From Sphagnum compactum (lineage: Eukaryota > Bryophyta > Sphagnopsida > Sphagnales), in NCBI GenBank assembly GCA_965153455.1, contig OZ234495.1, forward strand, positions 7,684,875-7,748,874: a stretch of DNA of 64,000 nt, in the 5' to 3' direction. Under the pieces are notes generated by a model. The model ran no database searches. It was not told the origin of the DNA and saw only the letters and a list, made by a program, of their open reading frames with translations. Of this stretch, positions 1 to 12,371 are shown in pieces (within the stretch, counting starts at the first letter, position 1; each line of letters opens with the position of its first letter). The position numbers and the translations under genes were made by a program.

Positions 1-855
1 AGTACATTCTCAAAAGGAAATGCCATCTCTTGTGGGCCTTTTTAATCTTTTGCAAAGAACCGCCGTCGTTTCCCCTTTTGTATTTTTCAGTCGCTCCTCA
101 CATGAGACCTTACAAAGAAAATCTCGCCATTTCTTTGCATAGGAGAAGGCTCTACTACATGCAGACCATTCTTCTATACAAAACACCAACCTTTGTTTGT
201 AAATCATTTTTTGCGATACCTGGTGGATACCCTTCAGGTGTCACGGAAAAAAAATTTTGAAATTGAAAGTCCTACAGGTCTTTACGCAGGCAGGGTAAAA
301 GCCCTCGGCCATAAGCTTTACCAAAATCATGCCCACACTCGGCCCTCCCTCCCTTGCGTGGGCCCTTATTCTGGGAGACCCATGTGGCTATTTTTCTTCT
401 CCTTCTCAAACGGTACCACACCTGTGGCCACATTTCAAACAATCCCGACTTATTTCTGTAGGTGAAGACAAAAATTTGAAGAATTCATTCTTATGAAGGA
501 GATTAGCGAAAGAGACGATTTTCAACAAGAGACAATTTTCAACAAAAATATATTGTAACCAATGTGGATGTTATACTTGTAAATTTGTTGTATTCTCAGT
601 TTCATATTCAATTTTGGATTTTGTTTACATGGCCGTTGATGATGGGTCTTTTGATTCTTTAGTTCCTCTGAAGGTTTGCAATCTTGAACAGGATTTTAAA
701 ATGCTTTTAAAATTAGAAATTGTGATTTTGCATGTGAAGAGGGAGGAAAAAAATTTTAAAAATCTTTCAATATGGTAGTCTTCTCAAAGATAAAGTTCCC
801 TTTCAATTTTAAGCCCCCACCAGATGAGGGCAAGGGTTTGGGATCAGACGCATAA

Positions 856-902
856 GAAATTGCTCCATCAGGTGCATCATGTGCACCTGATGGAGCAATT
901 TC
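856..902. repeat. Perfect 21-bp inverted repeat (hairpin)
   Basis: The arms 856-876 and 882-902 are perfect reverse complements separated by a 5-nt loop (TCATG). A transcript would form a 21-bp stem. The hairpin lies in otherwise unremarkable AT-rich DNA with no neighbouring gene. It could be a foldback MITE remnant or a small-RNA hairpin. Confidence 0.85.
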
Positions 903-954
903 AGTTTGTGGGGCTTTCATGGGAACAGTTCCAAACGTAGAAATCCGTAAATTC

Positions 955-1190
955 AGTCTTCACCTTGTCTTCACCCTGTCTTTGGGCCTCTTTTCACCCC
1001 CTAACCCCTCTTTCAGTGGTATCCATAAAGTAAGAAAATTTTATTAAAACTCAGTATGAAATGCACAAGGTTCAAGAGGAATTATAGCAGCTGTACAGGT
1101 AGGAGCAGTGAAAATACATGTAACTAACTGCATGGAAGGCGTTCCGGGAAAATGAAAGACAGGGTGAAACTCAGAAACTTTGAATGCTAA
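955..1190 (+). repeat. Dispersed repeat, copy 1 (partner inverted at about 30915-31135)
   Basis: This segment matches the reverse complement of about 30915-31135 along its length. Shared landmarks in order are a 'cccctcttt' block, 'gtatcca.aaagtaa', 'ttttattaaa.ctcagtatgaaatg', 'gcacaagg', and 'tgtacaggtaggagcagtg'. It has no coding content and is probably a transposon fragment of unknown class. Confidence 0.75.
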
Positions 1191-4100
1191 TGTATTCTTT
1201 TGCAGGTTTTTTTGAATGAATCTCACCCTCTTTATGACCAAACTCAGGTGCTATATTTTCTTGACTTTACAGATAACTCTAATATTCTCCATGTTATCCT
1301 CCCCCGCCTACCCACAGTTGTAGGCGGCCAGTGATTTATTTATTTAATTTTTTTCTGTGGCAATTTTTTTGCTACTTTGCAAACAAAAATTGAAGAGTTG
1401 TTACACAGATCACATTTTGCATTGTTTAATTGTGACTCATATCAATTAGTTGTGGGGACGCCCAAAGTTCTTTGAAACACCCCCTTTGGCCCCCCATTCC
1501 GCAATGGTGTATCTTTCAGCTAGTCAGGACTAAGGTGGTTGCTTGCTTGCACTAGTCAACTATCATTCATCTCATGATAGCAGTGAAGTGATTGTCTTCA
1601 ACTGAGTGATGAGGTAGCCGCTTACTTCACCCTACCAAAGAGAGGAGCCAAACAGATCTTCACATCTCCCCTCACATTTCACCTTTGTCTCCAAAAGAAG
1701 AAGATACTAACCTTTCCAACTATTCACACTATTTGACATTTTCAACATGGGCTAATGAGAGGGATGAGGAGTCTATATAGGTGTATATATTCATAACTCA
1801 TTATTTGAACATTTGAGTGTGTAGGAGTAACCCAACCCAATATTCATGACCAAAAAACACTTAGAACATGCTTGGGGGATTAAAGGTTGTACAAAATAAG
1901 AGAAAAAAAATCTAAAAATCTATTATGCAAGAAAGGGATTGTTGTTACGGGTTTGTTTTGTTTGCAATTTCGTAGCAAGCCTCTATTGTTGTTAATTGCA
2001 CTAATGGTACCTCTTTTGTAACCGCCTACTTCCACTCCCCCATGTTTCACCATATTGCTTTAAGGTACATATGAGAAAGTTGGCGGCCACTTCCCAACAA
2101 CAGATCTTTTGCTTGAATGCCTTGCTTCCTTTCCTGAACAAAGTAAGGAAGTTACCGATATTTGATTTTCAAAACATGTGAATAAAATGAAGTGAACACA
2201 TCAAACTACACCCAACGAACTTATGAGTTGACACCACTTGTTGGGCGGTTCTTGGTTTTTTCTGTGAACTTCTTCTAGGTACAGTTCTTAAAGGAGTTGT
2301 GTAAAAACCACCTCAGTTCTTTTTTTAAAAAATAATTCATATCTATGAGAATGATGAAGGGTTTCAATTTTTTGAAAAAAAATAAATTCCAGCCGGTTTT
2401 CAAAGTGCCAGTTCTAATGCATTTAATAATAGTCGGTTTTCAAAAATGGTTCTCACCAATTGGTTATCAAAGTTACTTTTTTTAAATGAAAATTTTTGGA
2501 CTTTTCAATTTACTAAAAATTGTAACTTGCAAATTTTAAAAAAAAATAGAATACTAAGATTTTTCAAATTTTTATATGTGCATACATTCATCTCACTCAA
2601 AAATGAGTTTTCAAACTCTTCCAATTCCTCATAGGTTTTTATCTGTCTCAATTAACTCTACTAAATTAGGAAAGAGCTTTGCAACTAACCTTAAAGTCAT
2701 TTGACCATATTTTGTTCATAAATGTCATTTTAAAAAAATTGTCTAATTGTAAACAACATTTTCTTAGATTAGTAAAAGTATCAACTAGATTTTATTTTTG
2801 CAATCTCAATTTGTGATCCTACAATGCTTAGGATGTGCTAAGCTAGAAAATCAATAATAGGAAATATGTTTTCATGTTTCCCCGTTATTGAAATAAACAT
2901 ATGATTTCCTTGGGGTCCACTTGGCAACATTTGAAAATCAACAACTTTTTGGTAACAAGTTTTTTTTGCTAGTTTCATTTATACTAACAATTCATTCAAA
3001 AATATTCAAACTACGGGACTTTCATGTCTTAGTCTTCACAACTAACCTCAAGTTCTACACCTAGATGTAAAAGATCATAACTTTTCAAAAGCATAAAATA
3101 CATGGATCTCTTATCAAAATCCTCAATAATAGTCACATCGATCTCATGACTAATCAAAACAATACTAGATAAAGAGTTGTAAACTTAGCATTTAACATCA
3201 AGGACATGTTGTGGAAGCTTTTTCTTCATATTTTTTTGAATAAGAAAGGAAAGATTTCAAAACATCACAAATTTTCTTTTTGATGTTGAAATCAAGCAAA
3301 ACCAAGTTAAAAACAGCCCAAAATTATTATCAATCAAATTTACATGGATCGATGGGTTTTGTAAATTTTTCCTTGAATTTTAAACACATAGTTATGGCCA
3401 ATTTCAATGCATTAATAAGCAATTAGTCGTCATAAAATTAGTTCAAAACATAGACATTCACAACAAGAGAAAAAATATCCATAATACTCTCTTATTAATA
3501 ATGATAGTATTTTGTTTGTTATAGCAACAGATAATAACATCTTTAAAGTGCAAAAAAAATTGGAACATAATGATTTTACTACCAAATCTATAATCAAAAT
3601 TATACATGTAATATTAATATTCCAACTAGTGAAAAATTCAAAGGAAATTCAAAGAGCAAAAATTCAAGATATCAAAGATTAATATGTACATTGTCTTCAT
3701 TAGAATATTTAATTTTCTCAAGCAAAGACTAACGTCACAAATGCCTTGATCCATTCTTATTTGCCTTTCCCAAATTCTTTAGGCCAAGTTATACATTTCT
3801 ACAAATTTAATTGTGTAAACTTGATTGAAACAAACTCGAAATTTTTACAAATTTTCTTTTTTGTTGTATCATATTGACAATGTTCTAAAGAAAGCATGGC
3901 CAAAACAAGTACTTTGAAAACTTTCATTTTGAACCCAAAATTTCACACCTCGCAATTCACATCTCATAATAAATTTTGAAGGAATTATCATGGAATTCAT
4001 ATTTGACCACTCATTTTTTACGTAGGTACTAATTTGTTTTTTCAACCCATATTGATGAAATAATTATGTTAGATTTTTGGCCAAGGCTAGACAAGTAGTT

Positions 4101-6660
4101 TTTGTTTTTCCAAATAAATCAATAGTTGTTTATTTAGGTTACGAATAAACTCTGAAGAAGTTAATGACAAAAGAAAATATATCATGTGCTTGCTTTGACA
4201 TCCCTAATTAAAAATTTCCTATTGTAGAGGTGCAATTTGTTAATTTTGGCAAATTATATTTTTGTTTAGTTTCCCACCATGTTAGGCAATGTTTCTTGAA
4301 AATTTTACTTTCTAGAAAGAAAGAAAGATAATTGGAGAATACAAGTGTAAAACTAAACACTCTCCACAAACTACAATGGCAAATGAATCAAAAGGTCAAT
4401 TGAAAGTCTTGCACATAATTTTTTAAATCATTTTTTACATTAAAAAAATTAGATATTGCACTACCAAACATACTAGGCCTTTTCTTCACTAGTTGTTTTT
4501 TCATAATTCTTCTTATTAAACTATTGATTTCTTTTTCAAATTTTTTTGCAATAATGGCATGGTCTATATTCACATGTACCACTAAGTTCCTGGGCCTTTG
4601 GCCCTTTGACTTCTGGTGTGCTCTGCACAATAAGAGGGTTAAAGGGCTTCAGGAGATTTGGCTGCCTGAGAAACCTTGACGGGCCTAAGTAAACACATTA
4701 TATATTATAATGCAGAGGGGCGGCCAAAAGAATATTAAATACGATCATCACATTTCCATTTCCATTGCCAATTTGATTGTGCTTTGAATGTATTTTGGTC
4801 TGCCCATAATGCTGTCATCATCGGTTAATTGTTTCAGCACTATAATGTCCCCAGTATAAATCTCACTATCTGAAATTAACAATAAGGCCTCACAACTAGG
4901 TTAGTAGGCTAGAAAGGCTTTGTATTAAGTTCCCGAAGGTTTATTGTTAATATTTTCCCTGGGCCGATAGAAGCTATTATGACAAAAATACATAAAAGAT
5001 TACCCGTGGCCCCATTTTTCAGATTTATTATTCCATAGGTCTTATAATATGTTAATAAGCCTTTTCTTTTCTAAATATTTGGATTAGGTGCGTTCATAGG
5101 ACTGGTATAAAAAAATATGCATCACATAGTTTGAGAACTTTCCTTCAACATATTTCCCATCATTAACACAATAAAAGGCCCAACATGATGCATTTATGTT
5201 GTGCCCTTTCCATGCTTTCCTTGAATATGCAATTCTTGGAGATTGATTTGCAATTTTTGTTTCCAACTTTATTATTTTTTGTTTATAGATTTTGATTATT
5301 TTTTAACCTTCCTTCCACATTTTCTTCCATCGTTTTAGTATAAATTGAGATTGGTTCACTTTTATTTTCAATTGTTATTATATTTTCATTTTCATTTGAT
5401 TGCAACATTTTCCACAATAATTTTACACAACAAGGTGGAAAAATACAAGTGTATATGTTTCACCAAAATAATAGTTTTGATTTTAAGATATTTGAGCTCT
5501 ATGACATGCAAATCAACACATTTACAAACATTTACAAAGTTAAATCAACTCACATTGTTCTCTTCTTTTCATTATACCAACGAATGTAAATGCAAAATGC
5601 ATTGCAAGGGTTTTCATAAAATGTTAAACAAATCTTATACACAACAAACAACAAACTTGAATGATTAACATAGAACCGAAAAATACAACCTACATGTTTA
5701 GAAACAAAAACAAATACAAGAGCCATTAAGCAAGCCCACAAATAATCAAAGAAACAAAAACAAACATGAAAAAAATGAAAACCCTTGTTCTAAAAAATCT
5801 CATGAAAAAACAAAAGAAAAAAATGAAAGGCAATTAATACTTTAAGGAAACTTGAAAACCACCTTCAAAATTGCTCAAACTCTTCATCCTACAAAGTGGG
5901 GGGAAGGGGGAATACCAAACAAAAAGGAAACCAAAAGCGAATAATAATGAACACCTACCGGCAACAAGTTTAAAAAGGTACTTGAAATGAATGATGAACA
6001 TCATTGTGCAACCTCCAACAACAAGTAATAACATGCATTCGTGAATAGCATCACCAAACATTAGCAAACATTAGTAGTGAGCAACAATGAGCATCAACGA
6101 ATAACAATGAAAAACAATGAACAATAACTTGAGAGGAAATAACAAAAGAAGAAAAGGGGGACAAATGGAGGAAGAAAGAAAAACACAAACATAAATTACT
6201 CCACACACTTACAAACATTAACACAAACAATGAACCATCTTTACTTTGTGACCCCAAATGGCTTTAAACTTCCTAAACAAGAATAAAAACATGCAACATG
6301 AAGAGAAGTGAACATTGTTGTCTTGAAGGAATCAAGGAGTCATGAACAAAAAGCCTTCACGCAAACAATGACTGCATGACATTGCATTCCATTTCAAACC
6401 CTAAACCTATTTTTTGAAAACCCTACCTGCCACCCTAACATTAGATCCTATTCACCTAACTTAGACCCCTAGGCCATTATGTTGAAAACCCAAACCTTCC
6501 TACCCACTAATACCTTAACAAGGTATAAAGAAATTTTTAAGGAGTTTGTTTTCAAATGGCTAGTGAAAAGTTGTGGGGTGGGTCTCAAACAAAGTATCAC
6601 CAAGGGTGATACCCAACAATATTGATGGCAATAACCGACTTGACACCTAGATTAGTTCTC

Positions 6661-6683
6661 ACTTTTTTTTGGGGGGGGGGACG
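6661..6683. repeat. T run and G run
   Basis: A short T run is followed by about ten consecutive G residues. This is simple sequence of low information, and its length may be uncertain in the assembly. Confidence 0.8.
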
Positions 6684-7102
6684 GGGTATGCGCCGAACAT
6701 TGGTTGACAATAATGAAGCCTACATTTGTGAATGAAAAAATCACTAGGGCATTGCATGAAGTGAAGAAATTCATCACCAATGCCCATTTAAGACCCCCAA
6801 AAAGAAGCACAATGAACAATGCCGAACATTGAGTTTATCTCTTGGATGTGACCAATCCCTATTGAAGCCCAAATTCAAGGTGTGTAGTGATGATTATGTG
6901 AACAAAAAACAACCAACACTAACCTAATGTAGTCAAAAGGATTGAGCTCAACCCACACCACCCAACTTACTAAAGCAATACATTTTGTATATGGATCTCC
7001 CCAATCTCTTACTCTCTAGAGGCTAAACCATGGATACATCAACTTGATGGTAACATCATGTTTATTTATTTAATTGTTCATTCATTCATTCATTCTTTTT
7101 TT

Positions 7103-7424
7103 GACCTTGCCTACCAAGGCAAGGATATTGTGTTTAGATTGATTATAGAGTGTAGTAGCTTAAGAGATTTTGGCCTCTAGGTACGTAATAGGTCTATGTT
7201 TATATGAGGATTTTTGAAAGGAGATATTTTGGCTTGTGGTGAAACTTGAGATTAGTTATAGAATTATAATATCTTGAAGGATTTTGGTTTCTTTTAGAGG
7301 ATTTTTTGAAGATGATATCTTTGCATGGTGAAATATTTGAGTTTCCATAATTCTTCTTCTTTTGCCTTAAGATTGCTTTTTAATGTAAACGGCAAGGCCA
7401 CAATGTGACACACGCCCATGTTTT
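7103..7424 (+). mobile_element. 330-bp dispersed repeat, copy a
   Basis: This is a near full-length member of the short repeat family that recurs across the window. It opens with a small palindrome (CCTTGCC TACCAA GGCAAGG). It continues through 'attgtgtttagatt', 'tatatgaggatttttgaaa' and 'ttgccttaagat', and ends 'ggcaaggccacaatgtgacacacgccc'. The core TGGCCTTGCC recurs inverted near the other end. There is no coding capacity. It is either a MITE or a solo LTR-like element. Confidence 0.85.
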
Positions 7425-9500
7425 TATTTATTTATCATTCAATGTGTTAAAAGCACAAAAGAAGTCAACTCAAAACCATTGAAAAGTGGCTTATCCCAAA
7501 ACTTTAAAACATTCAGAAGATTTGGTAAATATCCTTCCTTACAAAGGATTTTGCTTTAAGTGTTTTTTAACCTCACCAAAAAGAGCAAGGGCCCAACTAG
7601 CCACCACAATTCGCCTACATTTCCACTTTGCTTCTTCATTTCCATGTTCTTGCACAGCCTCCACATTGCCGGAAGGAAAACGACACATTGTCACTTTTCC
7701 CTACACTTATGGCTTTCTTTGCAAGTCACCTAAAGCCATCCATCCTTTGAAAATATAAGGGGTCGCCGTATAACACCCCTTGGCTTTTAGAATATTACTT
7801 ATGTCTCGTCTCCCTCCGTCACACACTTGTAAAAAACATGTTAGATTTTTTTAAAGAAAAAATTGTGTTTGGAGGTGGTCGCATTATAGAGTGCAAATTT
7901 TATCTCCATCACAAGGCTGGCGTTTCAATAATGGACGGACCATTTTCAATAGTGAAAGAAGTGCAAGCATTTCACTTTTCAAAATGTCTAGAGGTTTTTA
8001 CAATATGATTGATACCCATCGGGTATCATGAGGAAAAATATATTTATATATACATATATTGGACGGGGTTTAGCTCTTGGTAGTGCCTTGGAGTAGGGAC
8101 TTCTTCGCCAAGTAAACGCTTGTCCGATGGTCATTTATCCAATACATAGTTCCCATCACTGTGTAGGCATTTGGGCATTACTCGCATGGCGGAAGAACGG
8201 TTTTATCTGTAAACTGCCAAACGGTTGAGATTTGGTAATAAAATAAGAGTTGAGTGGGGTCTTCGGGCTGATCTTGGTTGGCGCTTTTTGTCTTGTCTCT
8301 TCCCGGTGGGGTTGGGTATGGTATGGTGTCCCGAGAGAATGGCAATTTCTAATCCCCCCCCCCCCCCCAAAGAAAAAATCTATCTAGAGGAGGGAGGAAA
8401 TTGGGTGTGTTTTGTTTCTAGGGAGTTTTCGAATGTGCTATGGCGTGTGGCCCGGCCGGTGGTTTACACAGGAAATATGGCTTGTTGTACTTGGTTCCTG
8501 ACACCCAATTATCCTCAGCCTTCAACACGAAGGATTGCCAAGAACTTGCACGGATTATACAATGGCTATACATGCTAGGATATAGTCTGTCCTTAATGAG
8601 TGAACTACTATGTAGCGGTTTTTAAAATATTTTAAAATATTTTAAATTTTTTTTAAAAGGTTTTTAGTGTACAATTTCACCAAATTTTTGACATGAAAAA
8701 TCTGATTTCCACCTATACAAAGGATTTTTCGTGGAAAAAATGACTTAAATTTGTCAGATTTTGTAAGAAAAATAAATCCAAATCATCATATTAAATTCAA
8801 ATTGTCAGATTTTTATGATAAGTAAGTCCCATAAGTAGCCAAGAATATAAAGGGGGACTCTCATGTTTTTTTGGGTACTTTCATATCTAGTATGTAGCCA
8901 AATCTGGCTAAATCATCTGGCTAAATATGGATCATCGCCACTTCAGCTACATCACATAAATTGCAAAAAAATTAAAACCCTGTACCGCACCAACCCCACC
9001 CTACCCCTCTTTTCTTGGTAGTTTCAATGGGGCCCAGCTCAAGGCCGCAAAGACTTGTCCAAATCTTTCTGGACTCCAGACTTTCTCCGGTCCCACCAAT
9101 ACCCAAATCCAAAATATAGAAATAGGGGAATTAGTAGCCCAAAATAGCCAAGCTCTACAACTATGTAGGTACCCAAAACAACATGTCGCCAAAAAAAACT
9201 AAAGGAAAATTTTCATAACATTTCTCCCCCTTTCCTCCCAAAGAGAAAAAATATATACATATACTCGATTTTTTCCACCCATAAGAAAAGAAAAAAAATA
9301 CATTAAAATATTTCTCCATCCCAATAAAAATAAAATAAAATAATGTATATAAGATTTGGCCAATCCCAAAGCGAGAAGAAGGATAAAAGGAACCAAATTG
9401 GGCACCAAATTTAGCCATAATTGGGAGAAAACTTGAAGGACAGGAAAACAAACCTTCTCACACTTGGGGCCTTGTTTCCGTGGTCTCCAAGAGAGCTTTT
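7425..9500. other. Intergenic region, no supported gene
   Basis: The stretch 8040-8340 is less AT-rich than its surroundings but has no open frame I can assign. A motif near 8884-8950 ('agccaaatctggctaaat' then 'ggatcatcgcc') recurs near 47358-47405 and 50338-50400, so part of this stretch is a dispersed repeat. A run of about 14 C residues lies near 8355. Confidence 0.5.
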
Positions 9501-10584
9501 TTCTTCTGTTTTCTTCTCTTCTACTTTCAAGATCTGTGATGAGTCCACATTGCGCAAAGACTGAATTCGAAGAGGGAAAAAAACTCAAAAAAGAAAACTA
9601 TGATTCACGAATCTCCCTTTTTGTGTTTTTGTTCGTTTTATTTTTGAATTCTGCGAAAAGATGGTCGTTTTATAGTGGCGAGTTTTGAGCTTAGGCGAGG
9701 AGGAGAGGGAGAGAGAGAGGGAGGGGGACTTTTTGCTTTTTTCCATAAATTGAGGTCGTAGAGAGACAAACTTGACATAGCTACGTCCATTCTGCAAACA
9801 AATTACGTTGACTTGAGTTGAATTGGCGGTGTGTTGCAGAAGAATCAATGACAATTTGTTTTTTTCATTTTCAATCAAGAGTGGTGGTGAGCACAACAGG
9901 CGCAAGCAAGGGTGTCGTCACATGTAATGCCAAAGCAACGCTTTCTTCAGCACTCTGGTGGATGTAGTGAGTTTTCTGCTGCTGCTGATGATGATGATGG
10001 TGAGTGGAGAGAGATAATTAAGAGACATAGATTGTGTGTTTGTGGGTTGGGGTGGAGGTGTGTTTTGAGACTCGGAAAAGAAGGATTTTCAAAGAATTCT
10101 GGAGGGGGAGAGAGATTCTTGCAAAGTTTCAGGCGAAAATTCATCTTGAAGGATGATGATGTTGATGCTGAAGATGATGATGAGATTGGGACAATTGCTT
10201 GGTCCTTGTCTTAAGTCGTCACTTAGTTTTGGCAGCTCCAGGAATATTCGGAGCTAGATCTTTTGGGTTCACGGTTCAATAGTAATGTGGCTCTTTTTTT
10301 TTCTTGGTTCTGGAGAGCTTGAACCACGTTGGAAATCTGGGTTTCTCTGTGTGCTGTGCTGAGAGAGAGAGAGAGAGAGGACCAATTGAATTGGATTTTT
10401 GGATGGAGGTTTTAAGTAGTACTTCTTTTGCTTTGTGAACTTTGCTGAGCTTTTTCAGCTAGATATGGTGATACAGTCAGTTGCTCTCACGGTGCGAGCA
10501 GAAAGATTGAAGTCTGCTGAAGGAATGAATGAGTGAGCATCACGAGATTTTGAGAGAAGCTCAATCATGAGCAGCATATGTACA

Positions 10585-10593
10585 TATATATAG
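10585..10593 (+). promoter_or_regulatory. Candidate TATA box of the AP2/ERF gene
   Basis: The string TATATATAG lies about 500 bp upstream of the AP2 start codon and is followed by a pyrimidine-rich leader. GA/CT microsatellites at about 9700, 10361 and 10855 flank it, as is common in plant promoters and leaders. The position is plausible, but other AT-rich sites cannot be excluded. Confidence 0.35.
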
Positions 10594-10994
10594 TTTTCTC
10601 TTTGTTTTTCTGTCTTCTTCTTGAAGTCCTCGTTGAGTGTTGTTGTTGTTGTTTTTAGGTGAATGTTTGTGCATTGACAGCTTTTTTGCAGAATGAAGGT
10701 CGGACAATCCCCATGCGGCGATAGATTTGCAGAGGACAAAGTTGAACAGTGTTGAATTCCTGGAATAAGTGCAAATAGTGACGGACAAGTCTGCTTGAAC
10801 TCTCTCTCTCGATACCTCGCAATTGCTACTCTCGTGCTCCGCTTGTTGCTTGTGCCTCTCTCTCTCTCTCTCATACAGCAGCAGACTACTGCACTCTGAA
10901 GGAATTGAGGCTTTCATAGTTTGGGAAATTTATTACAGTCCCCAACTCAGGCAGAGCTTCTTCAGAAGGAAGTAAAGAAGGAACAACGCAAGCC

Positions 10995-11071
10995 ATGTCC
11001 TCATCATCTCCTTCATCAAATCTCTTGATCCACATTGCGACAGATCGAATCTCTTGATGTGTGGAGTGTGA
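10995..11071 (+). promoter_or_regulatory. Overlapping upstream ORFs in the AP2/ERF leader
   Basis: A 20-codon upstream frame (ATG at 10995, TGA at 11055-11057) overlaps the start of a four-codon frame (ATG at 11057, TGA at 11069-11071) through the string TGATG. Both lie just upstream of the main ATG at 11094. Another 20-codon upstream frame starts at 10693. Such uORFs could lower or condition translation of the main frame, provided the leader is transcribed unspliced. Confidence 0.4.
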
Positions 11072-11093
11072 GACACCAGAAGAAGCACAAAAA

Positions 11094-12371
11094 ATGGTGG
11101 AGAAACAAAGATCGCAAGGGGGGAGGTCGGGACTGGAGAGACGAGACCTAGACCTTTTGAAGATTGTGAAGCCAACCAAGTCGTCGTCGTCGTCGTCCTC
11201 CTCCTCCTCCACAAGACACGGGAAGTACAGAGGAGTGAGGATGCGATCCTGGGGCAAATGGGTCTCCGAAATCAGAGAGCCCAACAAAAGGTCCAGGATT
11301 TGGTTAGGCTCGTTTCCCAATCCAGAGATGGCGGCACACGCCTACGATGCTGCTGTCTTTTGCTTAAGAGGCCCCAAAGCTTTTCTGAACTTCCCGGAAT
11401 GTGTTCCTTCTTCTCCTCCTCCCTGTTTGTCCCCAAAAGAAATTCAAGCTTTCTCTGCTGCTCATGCAGCCTCCTTCTCTCCCTGCTGCTACCCACTCTC
11501 CTTCCCTTCTTCCCACTCCTTTTCTGCAGAAGACTCTCAACTCTCTGCTGAAGAGAAATGTCCTCCACACTCTGATGTCAGCAGTCTTCTTCCAGATTCA
11601 GAAAGATGGAATCCCAAGGACATCTATAGACATGGAGGTTTAGTTGAGAGTTGCAATTCTGAGAAATTGGAATACTCTCCTGATGCACAGAAGAAACAAG
11701 ATGATGATGATGATGATGATGCATCTGAAGAATCTTCTGAGGAAAACCACAACAAAGACTTTAAAGGGCTAGTGGATATGGGTTTGTCCAATGTGAAGTT
11801 CTTTGAGAGTTGCAAAGGTGCAGGAAGAGACAGACACATTATAGCAAATAATACAAACATCAGAAGCTTGGAAAAGCCAGAAGCAGATGTGAAATCTGCA
11901 AGCTTAGGGCTGCTGGTGGACTCAGAAGTGCAAGGAAAAGACAAGGATTTTTTATGTGGTTTTAGGGACCCTGCTTTGTTTTCATCAATGCAGAAATGCA
12001 AAGGTTACACAACTGTTGCCAAGAGTTGTGGAAACCATTCTGAAAGAGGTCCAGTGAAAGCAGAGGAGGAGGAGGAGGAGGAGGTTCTACATGATGTGCA
12101 CTTACCAGATCAAGTGTCAGCTGCTGTGGATGATCATAAAATTGTGGCAAAGTCAAAGAAAATGGAGGAGGCTGCTGCTGAATGCTCAACCACTTCGGTC
12201 TCTTGTCAAGAAGATGATGTCCAGAGTTTGTTGCTAAACTTGAACGCGCTTGATTTTCCCCCAGTGGTAGGAGACCTTCATCCTGGGGATCCCAACTTGG
12301 CAGATAATAATACTCCAAAGACGGATTCAGAAGATTTCTGGGAAGAGAATCTGTGGAGCTTTACCAACTGA
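11094..12371 (+). CDS. AP2/ERF domain transcription factor, DREB type
   Basis: This single-exon gene encodes 425 aa. The start is the ATG at 11094, in a strong context (A at -3, G at +4). The open frame extends upstream only to a GTG at 11061, and an in-frame TGA lies just before that. The AP2 DNA-binding domain spans about residues 44-101 and carries [27 protein letters not shown], the AYDAAVF helix and a final LNFP. Valine and glutamate at the two diagnostic sheet positions and the WVSEIREP form point to the DREB side of the family, which binds DRE/GCC-like promoter elements in the nucleus. Low-complexity tracts flank the domain: ten Ser at 30-39, an Asp run at 203-209 and a Glu run at 324-330. 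An LxLxL match (LLLNL, 379-383) resembles an EAR repression motif. The acidic C-terminus ending LWSFTN recalls the LWSY end of CBF/DREB1 proteins. Activator or repressor function cannot be decided from sequence. The protein is longer than typical DREBs of 180-350 aa. Confidence 0.93.
   Translation: MVEKQRSQGGRSGLERRDLDLLKIVKPTKSSSSSSSSSSTRHGKYRGVRMRSWGKWVSEIREPNKRSRIWLGSFPNPEMAAHAYDAAVFCLRGPKAFLNFPECVPSSPPPCLSPKEIQAFSAAHAASFSPCCYPLSFPSSHSFSAEDSQLSAEEKCPPHSDVSSLLPDSERWNPKDIYRHGGLVESCNSEKLEYSPDAQKKQDDDDDDDASEESSEENHNKDFKGLVDMGLSNVKFFESCKGAGRDRHIIANNTNIRSLEKPEADVKSASLGLLVDSEVQGKDKDFLCGFRDPALFSSMQKCKGYTTVAKSCGNHSERGPVKAEEEEEEEVLHDVHLPDQVSAAVDDHKIVAKSKKMEEAAAECSTTSVSCQEDDVQSLLLNLNALDFPPVVGDLHPGDPNLADNNTPKTDSEDFWEENLWSFTN

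Larger units (their letters stand above)
1..7102. other. AT-rich gene-poor region
   Basis: No reading frame here resembles a known protein, and frames are short and broken by stops. The DNA is AT-rich with many A and T runs. The only clear structures are the hairpin near 0.88 kb, a segment near 1 kb that recurs inverted near 31 kb, and a G run near 6.67 kb. This is probably old transposon-derived intergenic DNA. Confidence 0.6.

Noticed and set aside
4388-4630. Minus frame of 80 codons
   Set aside because: No domain, AT-rich composition and no neighbouring exons.
8225-8578. Possible LINE tail or gene at 8.2-8.6 kb
   Set aside because: The frame is interrupted by a C run and shows no reverse transcriptase or endonuclease motif.
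9199-9588. Minus-strand frame of 129 codons near 9.4 kb
   Set aside because: Composition is simple AT-rich translation (F/Y/L/K rich), it has no domain, and there is no splice or promoter context.
10455-10917. Minus-strand frames upstream of the AP2 gene
   Set aside because: They overlap CT microsatellites and the likely AP2 leader, and the peptides are low complexity (RERERE-type).
11061-11093. Upstream extension of the AP2 frame to 11061
   Set aside because: The codon at 11061 is GTG, not ATG, and an in-frame TGA lies just upstream. The ATG at 11094 has a strong context.
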